Source: Patescibacteria group bacterium | GTDB lineage: Bacteria > Patescibacteriota > Gracilibacteria > UBA1369 > PNNO01 | DNA length: 15,509 nt | Direction: 5' to 3' | Assembly: GCA_018821175.1 (NCBI GenBank) | Contig: JAHJMX010000114.1 | Coordinates: 1-15,509, forward strand | Shown: piece after piece, positions 6,125 to 13,349 of the stretch | Layout of the letters: each line of letters opens with the position of its first letter | Numbering within the stretch: the first letter of the stretch is position 1 | Position numbers and translations under genes: made by a program | Notes under the pieces: model-generated | What the model saw: the letters and a program-made list of their open reading frames with translations, nothing else | What the model was told of the DNA's origin: nothing | The model's database searches: none

Positions 6125-7423
6125 TTAATAGAATTTAGAATAGTCATGCATTACTAGTTGGGCGTTTATTTGTCTGATAAGCTCTAAAACAACACCAACT
6201 ATAATGATCATACCAGCTCCACTGATAAGTAGTTGAATACTTCCGAAAGCTAGAGATGTGAATAACATTCCAATTAAATTAGGGAGTACAGCGATAGTCG
6301 CAATAAATAATCCTCCCCATAGATTCATTCTGTTTGATACTTGTCCTAAATGTTTAGCAGTTTCTTTTCCAGGTCGAATTCCAGGAATATATCCTCCACG
6401 TTTTTGTAAGTTATCTGCAACCTGTTCTGGGTTGAATGTGATACTTACATAGAAAAATGTGAAAGCAACGGCTAATAAGAAATATACAGCAATAAATAGG
6501 AAACTACTTTGATGGAAATTTGTTCCAATGAAGTCTCCAATTGCCTTAAGATTTTCTGAATTTGAGTTCATAAACAGTTGCCCAAGAATTGATGGGAAAG
6601 TTGCCATAGACATTGCAAAGATGATCGGGATCATTCCAGCTTGGTTGATTCTGATTGGCAAAATTGCATGATCGCTTTTTCCTCTATTCCCACGGCCTGC
6701 ATAAACGATTGGAATTTGTCTTTGTCCTTCAGTGACTAGAATTACAAATCCTAAAATTAATACAGTAAGGAGAATCATCAAAACGAATGGCAATACCATT
6801 GTTGAATTTTCTTGTACCAATGTGAGTGTACTTGCAAGTCCTGCAGGGATACTCGAGATGATACTCATGAAGATGATAAGTGATATACCATTTCCAATTC
6901 CATATTCTGTCATTAATTCACCAAGCCACATTAAGAATACGGCACCAGCAGTGACTGTAATCATAATTGGAAGCATTACAGCAGGATCGCCCATTCCTTG
7001 GATGATTTCAACTTGTGCTTGAGAATTGATCAATGCAATCATTCCGTAAGATTGCAAGAATGCAATTGGCACAGTTAACCATCTTGTATATTGATTGATT
7101 CTTCTTCTTCCACTTTCACCTTCTTTTGATAGATTTTCAAGACTAGGAACAATTACTGTAAGAAGCTGTATGATGATCGAAGCATTAATGTATGGAGAAA
7201 GTCCCATCAAAATGATTGAGAAATTCTTTGCGCTTCCACCAGTTAAAGCACTGAACATTCCTAATAATTGGTTTTTATTCATTGCAGCTCTAACTGCATC
7301 TATATTTGCACCAGGGATTGATATCTGAGTGGCAATTCGGAAAATAAGTAGAATTCCTAGAGTGAAAAGTATCTTCTTTCTTAAATCCTTAGAATTCCAG
7401 ATTTGTTTTAAATATTTAAACAT
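6125..7423 (-). CDS. secY: Protein translocase subunit SecY
   Basis: SecY is the membrane channel of the Sec system. The 432-aa product has hydrophobic segments consistent with ten transmembrane helices, close to the family's usual length. Family landmarks are visible: the first segment near 18-34, plug/TM2 region MGLSPYINASIIIQLL (about 73-88), GESGRRRINQYTRW (102-115), GNGISLIIF (177-185), and the ribosome/SecA-binding loop NPEQVADNLQKRGGYIPGIR (331-350) followed by PGK. It ends MHDYSKFY with TAA. It lies between rplO and adk, its normal position. Placing the channel in the ribosomal operon ties its level to ribosome production. Confidence 0.97.
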   Translation of the reverse strand: MFKYLKQIWNSKDLRKKILFTLGILLIFRIATQISIPGANIDAVRAAMNKNQLLGMFSALTGGSAKNFSIILMGLSPYINASIIIQLLTVIVPSLENLSKEGESGRRRINQYTRWLTVPIAFLQSYGMIALINSQAQVEIIQGMGDPAVMLPIMITVTAGAVFLMWLGELMTEYGIGNGISLIIFMSIISSIPAGLASTLTLVQENSTMVLPFVLMILLTVLILGFVILVTEGQRQIPIVYAGRGNRGKSDHAILPIRINQAGMIPIIFAMSMATFPSILGQLFMNSNSENLKAIGDFIGTNFHQSSFLFIAVYFLLAVAFTFFYVSITFNPEQVADNLQKRGGYIPGIRPGKETAKHLGQVSNRMNLWGGLFIATIAVLPNLIGMLFTSLAFGSIQLLISGAGMIIIVGVVLELIRQINAQLVMHDYSKFY

Positions 7424-7446
7424 GAGTTGTAATTGATATTAAATGC

Positions 7447-7959
7447 TTAAGCGGCTTTTTTTACAGCAGGTTTTTTAGTAGAAGTCTTTACACCTCTTTT
7501 AGTCAATGGTTTAAGCGTAGGGATTTCAACGCTTCCATTCGCTTTTTCAATTTTTTCTTTAGCGCTTTTAGTTATTGCATCAACTTTAACTGTAAGTTTT
7601 TTTGTTAATTCTCCATCTCCCAAAACTTTCACTTTCATACGTTTTTTGTCAATAAGGCCAGCTTTAAGCATAGACTCTTTATCAACTATCGCTCCATCAT
7701 CAAAATTATTCAAATCTTTAACATTAACAACTTGATATTTAATATATGTAGGATTTGTAAAACCTTTTAATTTAGGCATTCTTTGAACAAATGTTGTTTG
7801 CCCACCTTCGAAACCTGGTCTAACTCTTCCACCACTTCTAGCTGTTTGCCCATTCATTCCACGGGTAGAATATGTTCCATGACCAGACGCATTTCCTCTA
7901 CCAATACGTTTTTTATTTTTTCTAGCTCCTTTATTAGATTTTAAATTTAATAAGTCCAT
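7447..7959 (-). CDS. rplO: 50S ribosomal protein L15 (uL15)
   Basis: L15 is a late-assembly large-subunit protein whose long N-terminal arm threads into 23S rRNA. The 170-aa product has the typical glycine/arginine-rich arm: NKGARKNKKRIGRGNASGHG (about residues 9-28), then RGMNGQTARSGG and RPGFEGGQT. The globular domain follows, and a lysine-rich tail (TSTKKPAVKKAA) makes it longer than the usual 145 or so residues. The tail resembles the S3 tail and shares a 13-base stretch with it at DNA level. It begins only 36 bases after rpsE, leaving no room for rpmD (L30). The stop is TAA; no Shine-Dalgarno sequence. Confidence 0.96.
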   Translation of the reverse strand: MDLLNLKSNKGARKNKKRIGRGNASGHGTYSTRGMNGQTARSGGRVRPGFEGGQTTFVQRMPKLKGFTNPTYIKYQVVNVKDLNNFDDGAIVDKESMLKAGLIDKKRMKVKVLGDGELTKKLTVKVDAITKSAKEKIEKANGSVEIPTLKPLTKRGVKTSTKKPAVKKAA

Positions 7960-7995
7960 TGCATACTTTATTTAAGAATTTGTAATAATTGTAAA

Positions 7996-8589
7996 TTAGT
8001 CTTTCTTTTCAGTTTCTTTTTTTGGCGTAACTTTTGCTACAGGTTTATCTTGAGATTTTGGTGCAACAATTTCTTTTTTATCTTCTTTTTTATCACGATA
8101 TTTTTCTGGAACTGATCTCTTTCTCAATAATCCAAGTGCTTTATAAGCTGCCTTAGTGTTACTTAATTTATTGTTTGTCCCAAATGATTTACTCAAAATA
8201 TTTTTAATTCCAGCAAGTTCAACTACTTTTCTTATAGCTCCACCAGCAATAATTCCAGTACCTTCAGAAGCTGGCATCAACAAAATTTTAGATGCTTTAT
8301 ATTTAATTTTAATATCGTGTGGGATTGTAGTTTTGAATAAAGGTACGCGAATCAAAACTCTCTTTGCTTTTGCAATAGCTTTCTTGATTGCACCTGCTAC
8401 CTCAGTAGATTTTCCAACTCCAACTCCAACTTGTCCTTTTCTATCTCCAATAACGACAGTTGCTCTAAATCGGAGTCTTCGTCCACCTTTTACTACACGA
8501 GTAACACGATCTATTTGAATCACTTCTTCAGCGAATTCTTTTTTTTCTTTAATAGGAGCTCTTCCTTTTTTATATTCTGGGTTTCCCAC
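7996..8589 (-). CDS. rpsE: 30S ribosomal protein S5 (uS5)
   Basis: S5 lines the mRNA entry channel and affects decoding fidelity. The 197-aa product has the double-stranded-RNA-binding-like N-domain (EEVIQIDRVTRVVKGGRRLR, residues 21-40, then GVGVGKSTEVAGAIKKA) and the C-domain with PASEGTGIIAGGAIRKVVELAG (about 106-127). A charged tail of some 30 residues, ending PKKETEKKD, follows. The start is GTG at 8589: the frame upstream has an in-frame TAA and no ATG. The tail DNA matches the end of rplV over 21 identical bases in the same register from the stop. L30, normally next, is missing. Confidence 0.95.
   Translation of the reverse strand: MGNPEYKKGRAPIKEKKEFAEEVIQIDRVTRVVKGGRRLRFRATVVIGDRKGQVGVGVGKSTEVAGAIKKAIAKAKRVLIRVPLFKTTIPHDIKIKYKASKILLMPASEGTGIIAGGAIRKVVELAGIKNILSKSFGTNNKLSNTKAAYKALGLLRKRSVPEKYRDKKEDKKEIVAPKSQDKPVAKVTPKKETEKKD
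8005..8025 (-). repeat. 21-base tail repeat, copy in rpsE
   Basis: This stretch, encoding PKKETEK, is identical to 13359-13379 at the end of rplV. Both copies begin nine bases from the stop triplet. The match extends to 29 of 31 bases toward the gene interior. It contains a run of seven T (A on the coding strand). Confidence 0.75.
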
Positions 8590-8613
8590 GTTAATTAATG
8601 ATTAAAGATATAA

Positions 8614-8958
8614 TTAAAATTTTAGACCACCTTCACGTGCACCTTCAGCAACAGCTTGAGTGCGACCATGGTATTTGTATCCATTGCGATCGAATACACA
8701 TGTTTCAATTTTCTTTTCTTTAGCTATTTTAGCTATTTCATTACCAATTGCTTTAGCATTTTCAGCCTTCTTTCCGACTTTCATTTTTATGTCTGATGCA
8801 CTAGCTAAAGTTTTTCCAGCTTCATCGTCAATCAATTGAGCATATATATGCTCATTGCTTCTAAAAACTGAAAGTCTTGGTCTTTCTGCAGTTCCACGTA
8901 CAGTTTTAACTGTTTTTTGACGTCTTCTGTTTCTAGCTTCTTGTTTAGTAGATGTCAT
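8614..8958 (-). CDS. rplR: 50S ribosomal protein L18 (uL18)
   Basis: L18 helps bring 5S rRNA into the large subunit with L5. The 114-aa product has the usual basic N-terminal arm (QEARNRRRQKTVKTVRGTAE), the core RPRLSVFRSNEHIYAQLIDD (27-46), GKTLASAS, and the ending FDRNGYKYHGRTQAVAEGAR then EGGLKF. Length and ends are standard. The leader has TTTAAGGAT directly before ATG; AAGGA would be only two or three bases from the start, so it is doubtful as a ribosome-binding site, yet it is one of the only purine-rich leaders in the window. The stop is TAA. It lies between rplF and rpsE as expected. Confidence 0.97.
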   Translation of the reverse strand: MTSTKQEARNRRRQKTVKTVRGTAERPRLSVFRSNEHIYAQLIDDEAGKTLASASDIKMKVGKKAENAKAIGNEIAKIAKEKKIETCVFDRNGYKYHGRTQAVAEGAREGGLKF

Positions 8959-8993
8959 ATCCTTAAATTATTATTTATTATTTGATTTATTAA

Positions 8994-9545
8994 TTATTCT
9001 CCTTTACCAGCAGTTTTACCAGCTTTACGTGTAATATGTTCTCCTTCATATCTAATTCCCTTTCCTTTGTATGGTTCAGGTTTTCTATAAGCTCTGATTT
9101 TTGCTGAGATTTCGCCAACTAATTGTTTGTCGATTCCAGACACAGAAAGGATATTTTTCTTATCTTTATCCATTTCACATGTAATTCCTGCTGGAAGAGG
9201 GAAGTCGATTGGGTGTGAGAATCCAAGATTTAATACTAACTTTGATCCTTGAACATTAGCCTTATATCCAACTCCAATAATCTCTAATCGTTTTGTGAAA
9301 CCTTTTGTTACGCCTTCAACCATATTCGCTATTAATGATCTACTTAGTCCGAATAAACTTTTTGAAAGCTTTGTTTCGTCAGACTTAGAACAAGTAAGAA
9401 CATTGTCCTCAATCTTAATTGCGATATTTGGGTGAATTCTTTCAGACAATTCACCTTTAGGTCCTTTTACGGTTACAATTTCACCATTAATATCGATGGT
9501 AACTCCTGCTGGGATCTCAATTGGTAATTTTCCTATACGTGACAT
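8994..9545 (-). CDS. rplF: 50S ribosomal protein L6 (uL6)
   Basis: L6 sits near the factor-binding site and the sarcin-ricin loop. The 183-aa product starts MSRIGKLPIEIPAGVTIDIN, has VKGPKGELSERIHP, the first domain through RSLIANMVEGVTKGFTKRLE and IIGVGYKANVQGSKLVLNLG, and the C-terminal signature PEPYKGKGIRYEGEHITRKA then GKTAGK. Both duplicated domains are present and the length is normal. The gene lies between rpsH and rplR. The leader has no Shine-Dalgarno sequence; the stop is TAA. Confidence 0.98.
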   Translation of the reverse strand: MSRIGKLPIEIPAGVTIDINGEIVTVKGPKGELSERIHPNIAIKIEDNVLTCSKSDETKLSKSLFGLSRSLIANMVEGVTKGFTKRLEIIGVGYKANVQGSKLVLNLGFSHPIDFPLPAGITCEMDKDKKNILSVSGIDKQLVGEISAKIRAYRKPEPYKGKGIRYEGEHITRKAGKTAGKGE

Positions 9546-9568
9546 ACTTAAATGTAATTATATTTTGA

Positions 9569-9955
9569 TTAATAAACCTCACACAATATTTCTCCACCAA
9601 CATTTGTGTTATAAGCTTCTTCTCCACTCATAATCCCTTTAGGCGTAGAAACAACAATCATTCCAAGACCACTTTTTACTCTCTTTATTTCTTTACTTTG
9701 TAAGTAAATTCTTTGCCCTGGTTTGCTTATTCTTTTTATCTGGATTGGTTCGTTTGACCAATCTTTCAATTCAACAATTAGTTCTTTGAATTTTCCAGAA
9801 GTTTGAACTTCATAATTCTTAATGAACTTTCTTGCCACTAGTACTTTTGAAATCCCTTCTTTAATTTTCGAATAAGGGATTACAGTACTTGCATGACGAG
9901 CACGTGATGCGTTCCTAATTCTAGTTAAATAATCTGCTATTGGATCTGTATTCAT
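9569..9955 (-). CDS. rpsH: 30S ribosomal protein S8 (uS8)
   Basis: S8 binds the central domain of 16S rRNA early in assembly, and in some bacteria it represses the spc operon by binding its mRNA near rplE. The 128-aa product begins MNTDPIADYLTRIRNASRAR, contains RISKPGQRIYL and the C-terminal signature KSGLGMIVVSTPKGIMSGEE A, and ends GGEILCEVY, the normal end of the family. Length is slightly below 132, as is common. It follows rpsN and precedes rplF. I do not see a clear S8-binding mimic upstream of rplE, but I could not fold the RNA. Confidence 0.97.
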   Translation of the reverse strand: MNTDPIADYLTRIRNASRARHASTVIPYSKIKEGISKVLVARKFIKNYEVQTSGKFKELIVELKDWSNEPIQIKRISKPGQRIYLQSKEIKRVKSGLGMIVVSTPKGIMSGEEAYNTNVGGEILCEVY

Positions 9956-9986
9956 AATTTAAAATTAATTTGACAAGTTAATGTTA

Positions 9987-10211
9987 TTACCAAGAAGATT
10001 TTGTGATTCCCGTAATTTTTCCTTTAGAGGCTAATTCACGGAAACATATTCTACATAAATCAAACTTTCTCATATATCCATGAATTCTTCCGCATTTTCC
10101 ACATCTATTGTAAACGCGTGTAGGATATTTAGGCTTTTTCCCATTTTCCAATGCTTTCAAATATTCTTCTTGCTTTCGATTTGTTTTAACGACTAATGCT
10201 GTTCGTGCCAT
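9987..10211 (-). CDS. rpsN: 30S ribosomal protein S14, zinc type (uS14), with N-terminal extension
   Basis: S14 is a late-assembly head protein. The product is of the short zinc-binding type, with four cysteines CGKC (37, 40) and CRIC (53, 56) around GRIHGYMRKFDL, followed by FRELASKGKITGITKSSW, the family's exact C-terminal pattern. Typical zinc-type S14 has 61 residues with the first Cys at about 24; here there are 74 and the first Cys is at 37, so about 13 extra residues (region KQEEYLKALENGKKPK) sit in the N-terminal part. The ATG at 10211 is the only reasonable start. The gene lies between rplE and rpsH. Confidence 0.96.
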   Translation of the reverse strand: MARTALVVKTNRKQEEYLKALENGKKPKYPTRVYNRCGKCGRIHGYMRKFDLCRICFRELASKGKITGITKSSW

Positions 10212-10234
10212 ATTGTTTAATAAATGTTAAATTG

Positions 10235-10789
10235 TTATTTTTTCTTGAATGGGAATCCTAGTGCTTTAAGTAAAGCTCTTCCATCATCGTCAGTAGTTGC
10301 AGTTGTAGATATACAAATTTGCAAACTATGAAGTTTTGATATGTCATCTTGATTTACTTCAGGAAACACAGTGTGTTCCTTAATTCCAACTGAATAGTTA
10401 CCATTCCCATCAAATGATTTATCTGAAATCCCACGAAAATCTCTTGTACGAGGGAATACAACATTTACTAATTTCTCAACAAAGTCATACATTCTTTCAC
10501 CTCTCAAAGTTACTTTTACTCCATTTGGCATACCTTCCCTTAGCTTGAAGTTAGAAATAGACTTCCTAGCTTTCACTACTATTGGTGTCTGCCCTGTAAT
10601 CTGTTTGAAATTTTCAACAAATGGAGCAAAATCTTTTGTCCCACTTGTATAAAAATGTCCAAGCCCAGCATTGACTACAATTTGAGTCATTTTTGGGACA
10701 GCATTAATATTTTTGATTCCAAGATCTTTTTGAAGCTGTGGAAGAATTTCTTTCAAAAATCTTTCTTGTAATTTCATTTTTGTTGCCAT
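10235..10789 (-). CDS. rplE: 50S ribosomal protein L5 (uL5)
   Basis: L5 binds 5S rRNA and contacts P-site tRNA in the central protuberance. From ATG at 10789 the product has 184 residues starting MATKMKLQERFLKEILPQLQ. Family features include VPKMTQIVVNAGLG, TGQTPIVVKARKSISNFKLR, FPRTRDFRGISDKSFDGNGN and SVGIKEHTVFPEV, then ISTTATTDDDGRALLKALGFPF near the end (quoted in part). A TTG four codons upstream (10801) is also in frame, but the ATG gives a standard start and better spacing from rplX (23 bases). The stop is TAA. No Shine-Dalgarno sequence. Confidence 0.96.
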   Translation of the reverse strand: MATKMKLQERFLKEILPQLQKDLGIKNINAVPKMTQIVVNAGLGHFYTSGTKDFAPFVENFKQITGQTPIVVKARKSISNFKLREGMPNGVKVTLRGERMYDFVEKLVNVVFPRTRDFRGISDKSFDGNGNYSVGIKEHTVFPEVNQDDISKLHSLQICISTTATTDDDGRALLKALGFPFKKK

Positions 10790-10812
10790 TGGTATTTGCA
10801 AGTTAACAGTTA

Positions 10813-11139
10813 TTATTTTTTAGCAGTTGCTTTATCGAGCGACTCCTTACATTTTTTACATATTCTCTCCTTTTTTCCAGTTTCTAATTTCTTGTATCCA
10901 ATTCTAGTTGTTTTCTTACAGCTAGGGCATACAACCATAACATTTGATACTGGCATTGCAGCCTCGAAAGTGATTTTACTTCCTGGGTTTGTTGTAGTTT
11001 TTTTAATATGTTTTGTTCGCATATTAAGTTTTTCTACAATTATCTTTTCATTTTTATTTAACGTGCGAGTCACTTTTCCCGATTTACCTCGGTCTTTACC
11101 AGCGATTACTTTCACGTTGTCATTCATTTTAATTTTCAT
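10813..11139 (-). CDS. rplX: 50S ribosomal protein L24 (uL24) with zinc-ribbon cysteines
   Basis: L24 is an assembly-initiator protein near the exit tunnel. The 108-aa product has the KOW motif at the N-terminus (NVKVIAGKDRGKSGKVTRTL, residues 8-27), then the family segment NMRTKHIKKTTTNPGSK. The C-terminal part carries CPSC (71, 74) and CKKC (94, 97), a four-Cys zinc ribbon seen in a subset of bacterial L24 proteins. I chose ATG at 11139, which aligns with the family start; a second ATG four codons later is possible. It lies between rplN and rplE. Stop TAA; no Shine-Dalgarno sequence. Confidence 0.96.
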   Translation of the reverse strand: MKIKMNDNVKVIAGKDRGKSGKVTRTLNKNEKIIVEKLNMRTKHIKKTTTNPGSKITFEAAMPVSNVMVVCPSCKKTTRIGYKKLETGKKERICKKCKESLDKATAKK

Positions 11140-11163
11140 AAATTTTGCTTTAATTACTTAGTC

Positions 11164-11532
11164 TTATAATACTTCAGGAGCAAGTGATACAATTTTTTGG
11201 AACCCTTTATCACGGAGTTCTCTGGCAACCGGTCCAAACACACGAGATCCTTTTGGTTGATTATCTTTGTTGATTATAACTACTGCATTTTCATCGAATC
11301 TGATCCAAGACCCGTCTTTGCGGCCAACTTCTTTCTGTGTTCTTACAATTACCGCTCTTTCTACTGATTTCTTTTTGACAATACCTTTTGGAGTAGCATC
11401 TTTAACAGATACAACAATAATATCTCCAAGAGAGGCATATTTTCTTTTAGATCCGCCAAGTACTTTTATACACTTAACCATTTTTGCACCCGTATTGTCT
11501 GCAACTAGCAGTTTTGTTTCTGATTGAATCAT
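11164..11532 (-). CDS. rplN: 50S ribosomal protein L14 (uL14)
   Basis: L14 lies on the subunit interface and contacts 16S rRNA in a bridge; it is also where the silencing factor RsfS binds. The 122-aa product is the full standard length, starting MIQSETKLLVADNTGAKMVK. It contains the strongly conserved core ASLGDIIVVSVKDATPKGIV, then RAVIVRTQKE, RFDENAVVIIN and GSRVFGPVARELRDKGFQKI, ending VSLAPEVL. It is the first gene of the classical spc segment and follows rpsQ by 25 bases with no sign of a separate promoter or terminator. Stop TAA. Confidence 0.98.
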   Translation of the reverse strand: MIQSETKLLVADNTGAKMVKCIKVLGGSKRKYASLGDIIVVSVKDATPKGIVKKKSVERAVIVRTQKEVGRKDGSWIRFDENAVVIINKDNQPKGSRVFGPVARELRDKGFQKIVSLAPEVL

Positions 11533-11557
11533 GTGATATATTAGCTAAATTATTTTA

Positions 11558-11803
11558 TTATTTAGGTTGTTCTGTTGTTTTTGGCATTTCTGTTGTCCAT
11601 CTTTTAAGCTTGCTCAATGGAGCTGTTTCATAAACAGTAATCTCATCTCCAACTGCTGCTTTTCCTTCAGGATCGTGAGCATAGAATTTTTTTGAAACCC
11701 TATATCTTTTCTTATATTTAGGATGAGTTTTATAAGCGTGGACAACTAATACGATTGTCTTATCCATTTTTGTACTAGTCACGGTTCCACTTTTTGTTCT
11801 CAT
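11558..11803 (-). CDS. rpsQ: 30S ribosomal protein S17 (uS17)
   Basis: S17 is an early-assembly small-subunit protein with an OB fold. The 81-aa product contains the expected SGTVTSTKMDKTIVLVV (residues 5-21), HPKYKKRYRVSKKFYAHDP (32-50) and GDEITVYETAPLSKLKRWT (57-75), which includes the family signature. Length is normal, with a short Thr/Pro-containing tail. It lies between rpmC and rplN, the usual end of the S10 segment. The leader is pure AT-rich sequence without a Shine-Dalgarno motif; stop TAA. Confidence 0.97.
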   Translation of the reverse strand: MRTKSGTVTSTKMDKTIVLVVHAYKTHPKYKKRYRVSKKFYAHDPEGKAAVGDEITVYETAPLSKLKRWTTEMPKTTEQPK

Positions 11804-11828
11804 AATATTTAGTTATTAATAATATTGT

Positions 11829-12086
11829 CTAAGCGACATCTTTTTCTAACTTTGGTGTCTCAATAATTTTTTGACTTGCAAAGCTATTTTTGTCAGCTAT
11901 TTCCAATTGTGTTTGGACTGTTCTTATTTGAGCTATATATTTTTTCAATTCACGTAATTTGTTAGATGCTTTTGATGCACCTGTTTTAACCTCAAATCTC
12001 ACTTTAAATAGATCATTTTTAGTAATCGCAAACTCTTGTTGCAATTCTGCCGCTGACATTTTTTTTAGTTCACTTATCGTATTCAT
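11829..12086 (-). CDS. rpmC: 50S ribosomal protein L29 (uL29), C-terminally extended
   Basis: L29 is a helical protein at the tunnel exit, near where the signal recognition particle and trigger factor dock. The 85-aa product is predicted to be two long helices: ELKKMSAAELQQEFAITKND (6-25) and then FEVKTGASKASNKLRELKKY, followed by IAQIRTVQTQLEI. The segment KLRELKKYIAQIRT matches the family's signature region. Roughly 20 residues after that (NSFASQKIIETPKLEKDVA) exceed the common 60-70 residue length. It starts 13 bases after rplP and ends with TAG. Confidence 0.94.
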   Translation of the reverse strand: MNTISELKKMSAAELQQEFAITKNDLFKVRFEVKTGASKASNKLRELKKYIAQIRTVQTQLEIADKNSFASQKIIETPKLEKDVA

Positions 12087-12099
12087 GAATAATTATTTG

Positions 12100-12516
12100 T
12101 TAAACAGTTTTTCCTACGAATTTACATTTGATAGGCAGTTTTTGAGCTGCTTTCTGTAAGGCTTCTTTTGCTATAGATTCTTCTACACCATTAACTTCAA
12201 ATAGAATTCTTCCAGGTTTTACAGTAGCTACAAATCTATCAACTGAACCTTTACCTGATCCCATAGGGGTCTCAGCTGCCTTAATTGTAATTGGTTTGTG
12301 TGGGAAAATTCTAATCCAGATTTTTGCTCCACGCTTTGTATGATGAGTAATTGTTCTTCTTGCAGCCTCGATTTGTCTAGATGTAATTTCTGCTGCTTCT
12401 AGAGCTTTAAGACCGAAGTCTCCGAAACTTACATAACATCCTCGGTAAGCCTTACCTTTTAAGGCACTTCTTCCGCGGAATTCTTTTCTGAATTTTTGCT
12501 TCTTTGGTGCTAACAT
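12100..12516 (-). CDS. rplP: 50S ribosomal protein L16 (uL16)
   Basis: L16 is a late-assembly protein touching the A-site tRNA elbow and needed for peptidyl-transferase activity. The 138-aa product starts MLAPKKQKFRKEFRGRSALK and contains YVSFGDFGLKALEAAEITSR, QIEAARRTITHHTKRGAKIW, IRIFPHKPIT, then ETPMGSGKGSVDRFVATVKP and GRILFEV. These are the family's two signature regions in order, with normal length. It lies between rpsC and rpmC, with 22 and 13 bases separating them. Stop TAA; no Shine-Dalgarno sequence. Confidence 0.98.
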   Translation of the reverse strand: MLAPKKQKFRKEFRGRSALKGKAYRGCYVSFGDFGLKALEAAEITSRQIEAARRTITHHTKRGAKIWIRIFPHKPITIKAAETPMGSGKGSVDRFVATVKPGRILFEVNGVEESIAKEALQKAAQKLPIKCKFVGKTV

Positions 12517-12538
12517 TAGTATGAATTAAGTTAATATC

Positions 12539-13321
12539 TTATTTTTTAAGTTGAGTTTTAGTTGCTGGCTTTTTAGCAACAGGTTTTTTAGTCGCCGGTT
12601 TTTTGATAGTAGATTTTGGTTCTTTAGCTTCTGCTGTCTCAACCTCTTTATTATTATTTTTAGTTGCATCTGGGATCATAGTTGAAGCTTCTTGTTTGAA
12701 AACGTTTCCCTTATAAATCCAAGCTTTGATTCCAATAATTCCAAATGCCGTTTCTGCAGGATAGTAAGCATAATCAATATCAGCTCTAAATGTATGTAGA
12801 GGAACCTTCCCTTGTGAGAAAAATTCATTTCTTGCAATTTCTACACCATTTAATCTTCCTGCAACTCTTATCTTCACTCCTAACGCCCCAGCTTCTATCG
12901 CTTTATCAATTGCCATTTTTGCAGCTCTTCTGTATGAAATTCTTTTTGATACTTGATTCCCAACAGACTCTGCAAGTAATTGTGCATCTAAACTAGGCTG
13001 TTTAATTTCAACAATATTTACGCTGAATTTTTGATCAAATTCTTTGTCTAGGTTTTCTCTTAAAATTTCAATTTTCTCTCCACCACGTCCGATAATCAAA
13101 CCTGGCTTTGCAGTGTGAACATTTACAGTTACAGCATTTGCATTTCTCAAAATTTCAATTTTTGACACACTAGCTCCATCAAGTTTTTCCCTGATAGCCT
13201 TTTCAATCTTCAAATCTTGGTGAAGTAACTTACTGAATTGTTTTTTATTTGCATACCACTTCGAATCCCATAAACGATTAATTCCGATTCTCATGCAAAC
13301 TGGATTGACTTTTTGTCCCAT
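12539..13321 (-). CDS. rpsC: 30S ribosomal protein S3 (uS3) with a Lys/Pro repeat tail
   Basis: S3 is a head protein at the mRNA entry channel with helicase-related roles. The 260-aa product starts MGQKVNPVCMRIGINRLWDS, has a KH domain with GRGG at residues 78-81 (KPGLIIGRGGEKIEIL) and the C-domain ending IIGIKAWIYKGNVF around 212. The remaining 45 or so residues form a charged, probably disordered tail with the pentad repeat KKPAT-KKPVA-KKPAT at 240-254. The DNA of these pentads is a 15-base unit in three copies. E. coli S3 has about 233 residues, so this one is longer than usual. It lies between rplV and rplP. Confidence 0.96.
   Translation of the reverse strand: MGQKVNPVCMRIGINRLWDSKWYANKKQFSKLLHQDLKIEKAIREKLDGASVSKIEILRNANAVTVNVHTAKPGLIIGRGGEKIEILRENLDKEFDQKFSVNIVEIKQPSLDAQLLAESVGNQVSKRISYRRAAKMAIDKAIEAGALGVKIRVAGRLNGVEIARNEFFSQGKVPLHTFRADIDYAYYPAETAFGIIGIKAWIYKGNVFKQEASTMIPDATKNNNKEVETAEAKEPKSTIKKPATKKPVAKKPATKTQLKK
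12562..12606 (-). repeat. Three tandem 15-base units in the 3' end of rpsC
   Basis: Plus-strand units TTGCTGGCTTTTTAG (12562-12576), CAACAGGTTTTTTAG (12577-12591) and TCGCCGGTTTTTTGA (12592-12606) are diverged copies of one 15-base unit. On the coding strand they encode the KKPAT/KKPVA pentads of the S3 tail. Such units can expand or shrink by slippage. Confidence 0.7.
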
Positions 13322-13349
13322 AGTATTTGTTAAATTTAAGTGGTTTTAA

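Noticed and set aside
6118..6147. ATG at 6147 as the adk start
   Set aside because: It overlaps the secY end, and the ten added residues precede the family's usual MDLILFG start; ATG at 6117 is better.
10790..10801. TTG at 10801 as the rplE start
   Set aside because: An ATG four codons later matches the family start and leaves normal spacing from rplX.
10796..11161. A 121-codon plus-strand frame opposite rplX
   Set aside because: It is antisense to a complete, conserved rplX; the hydrophobic translation is what lysine-rich coding DNA gives on its other strand.
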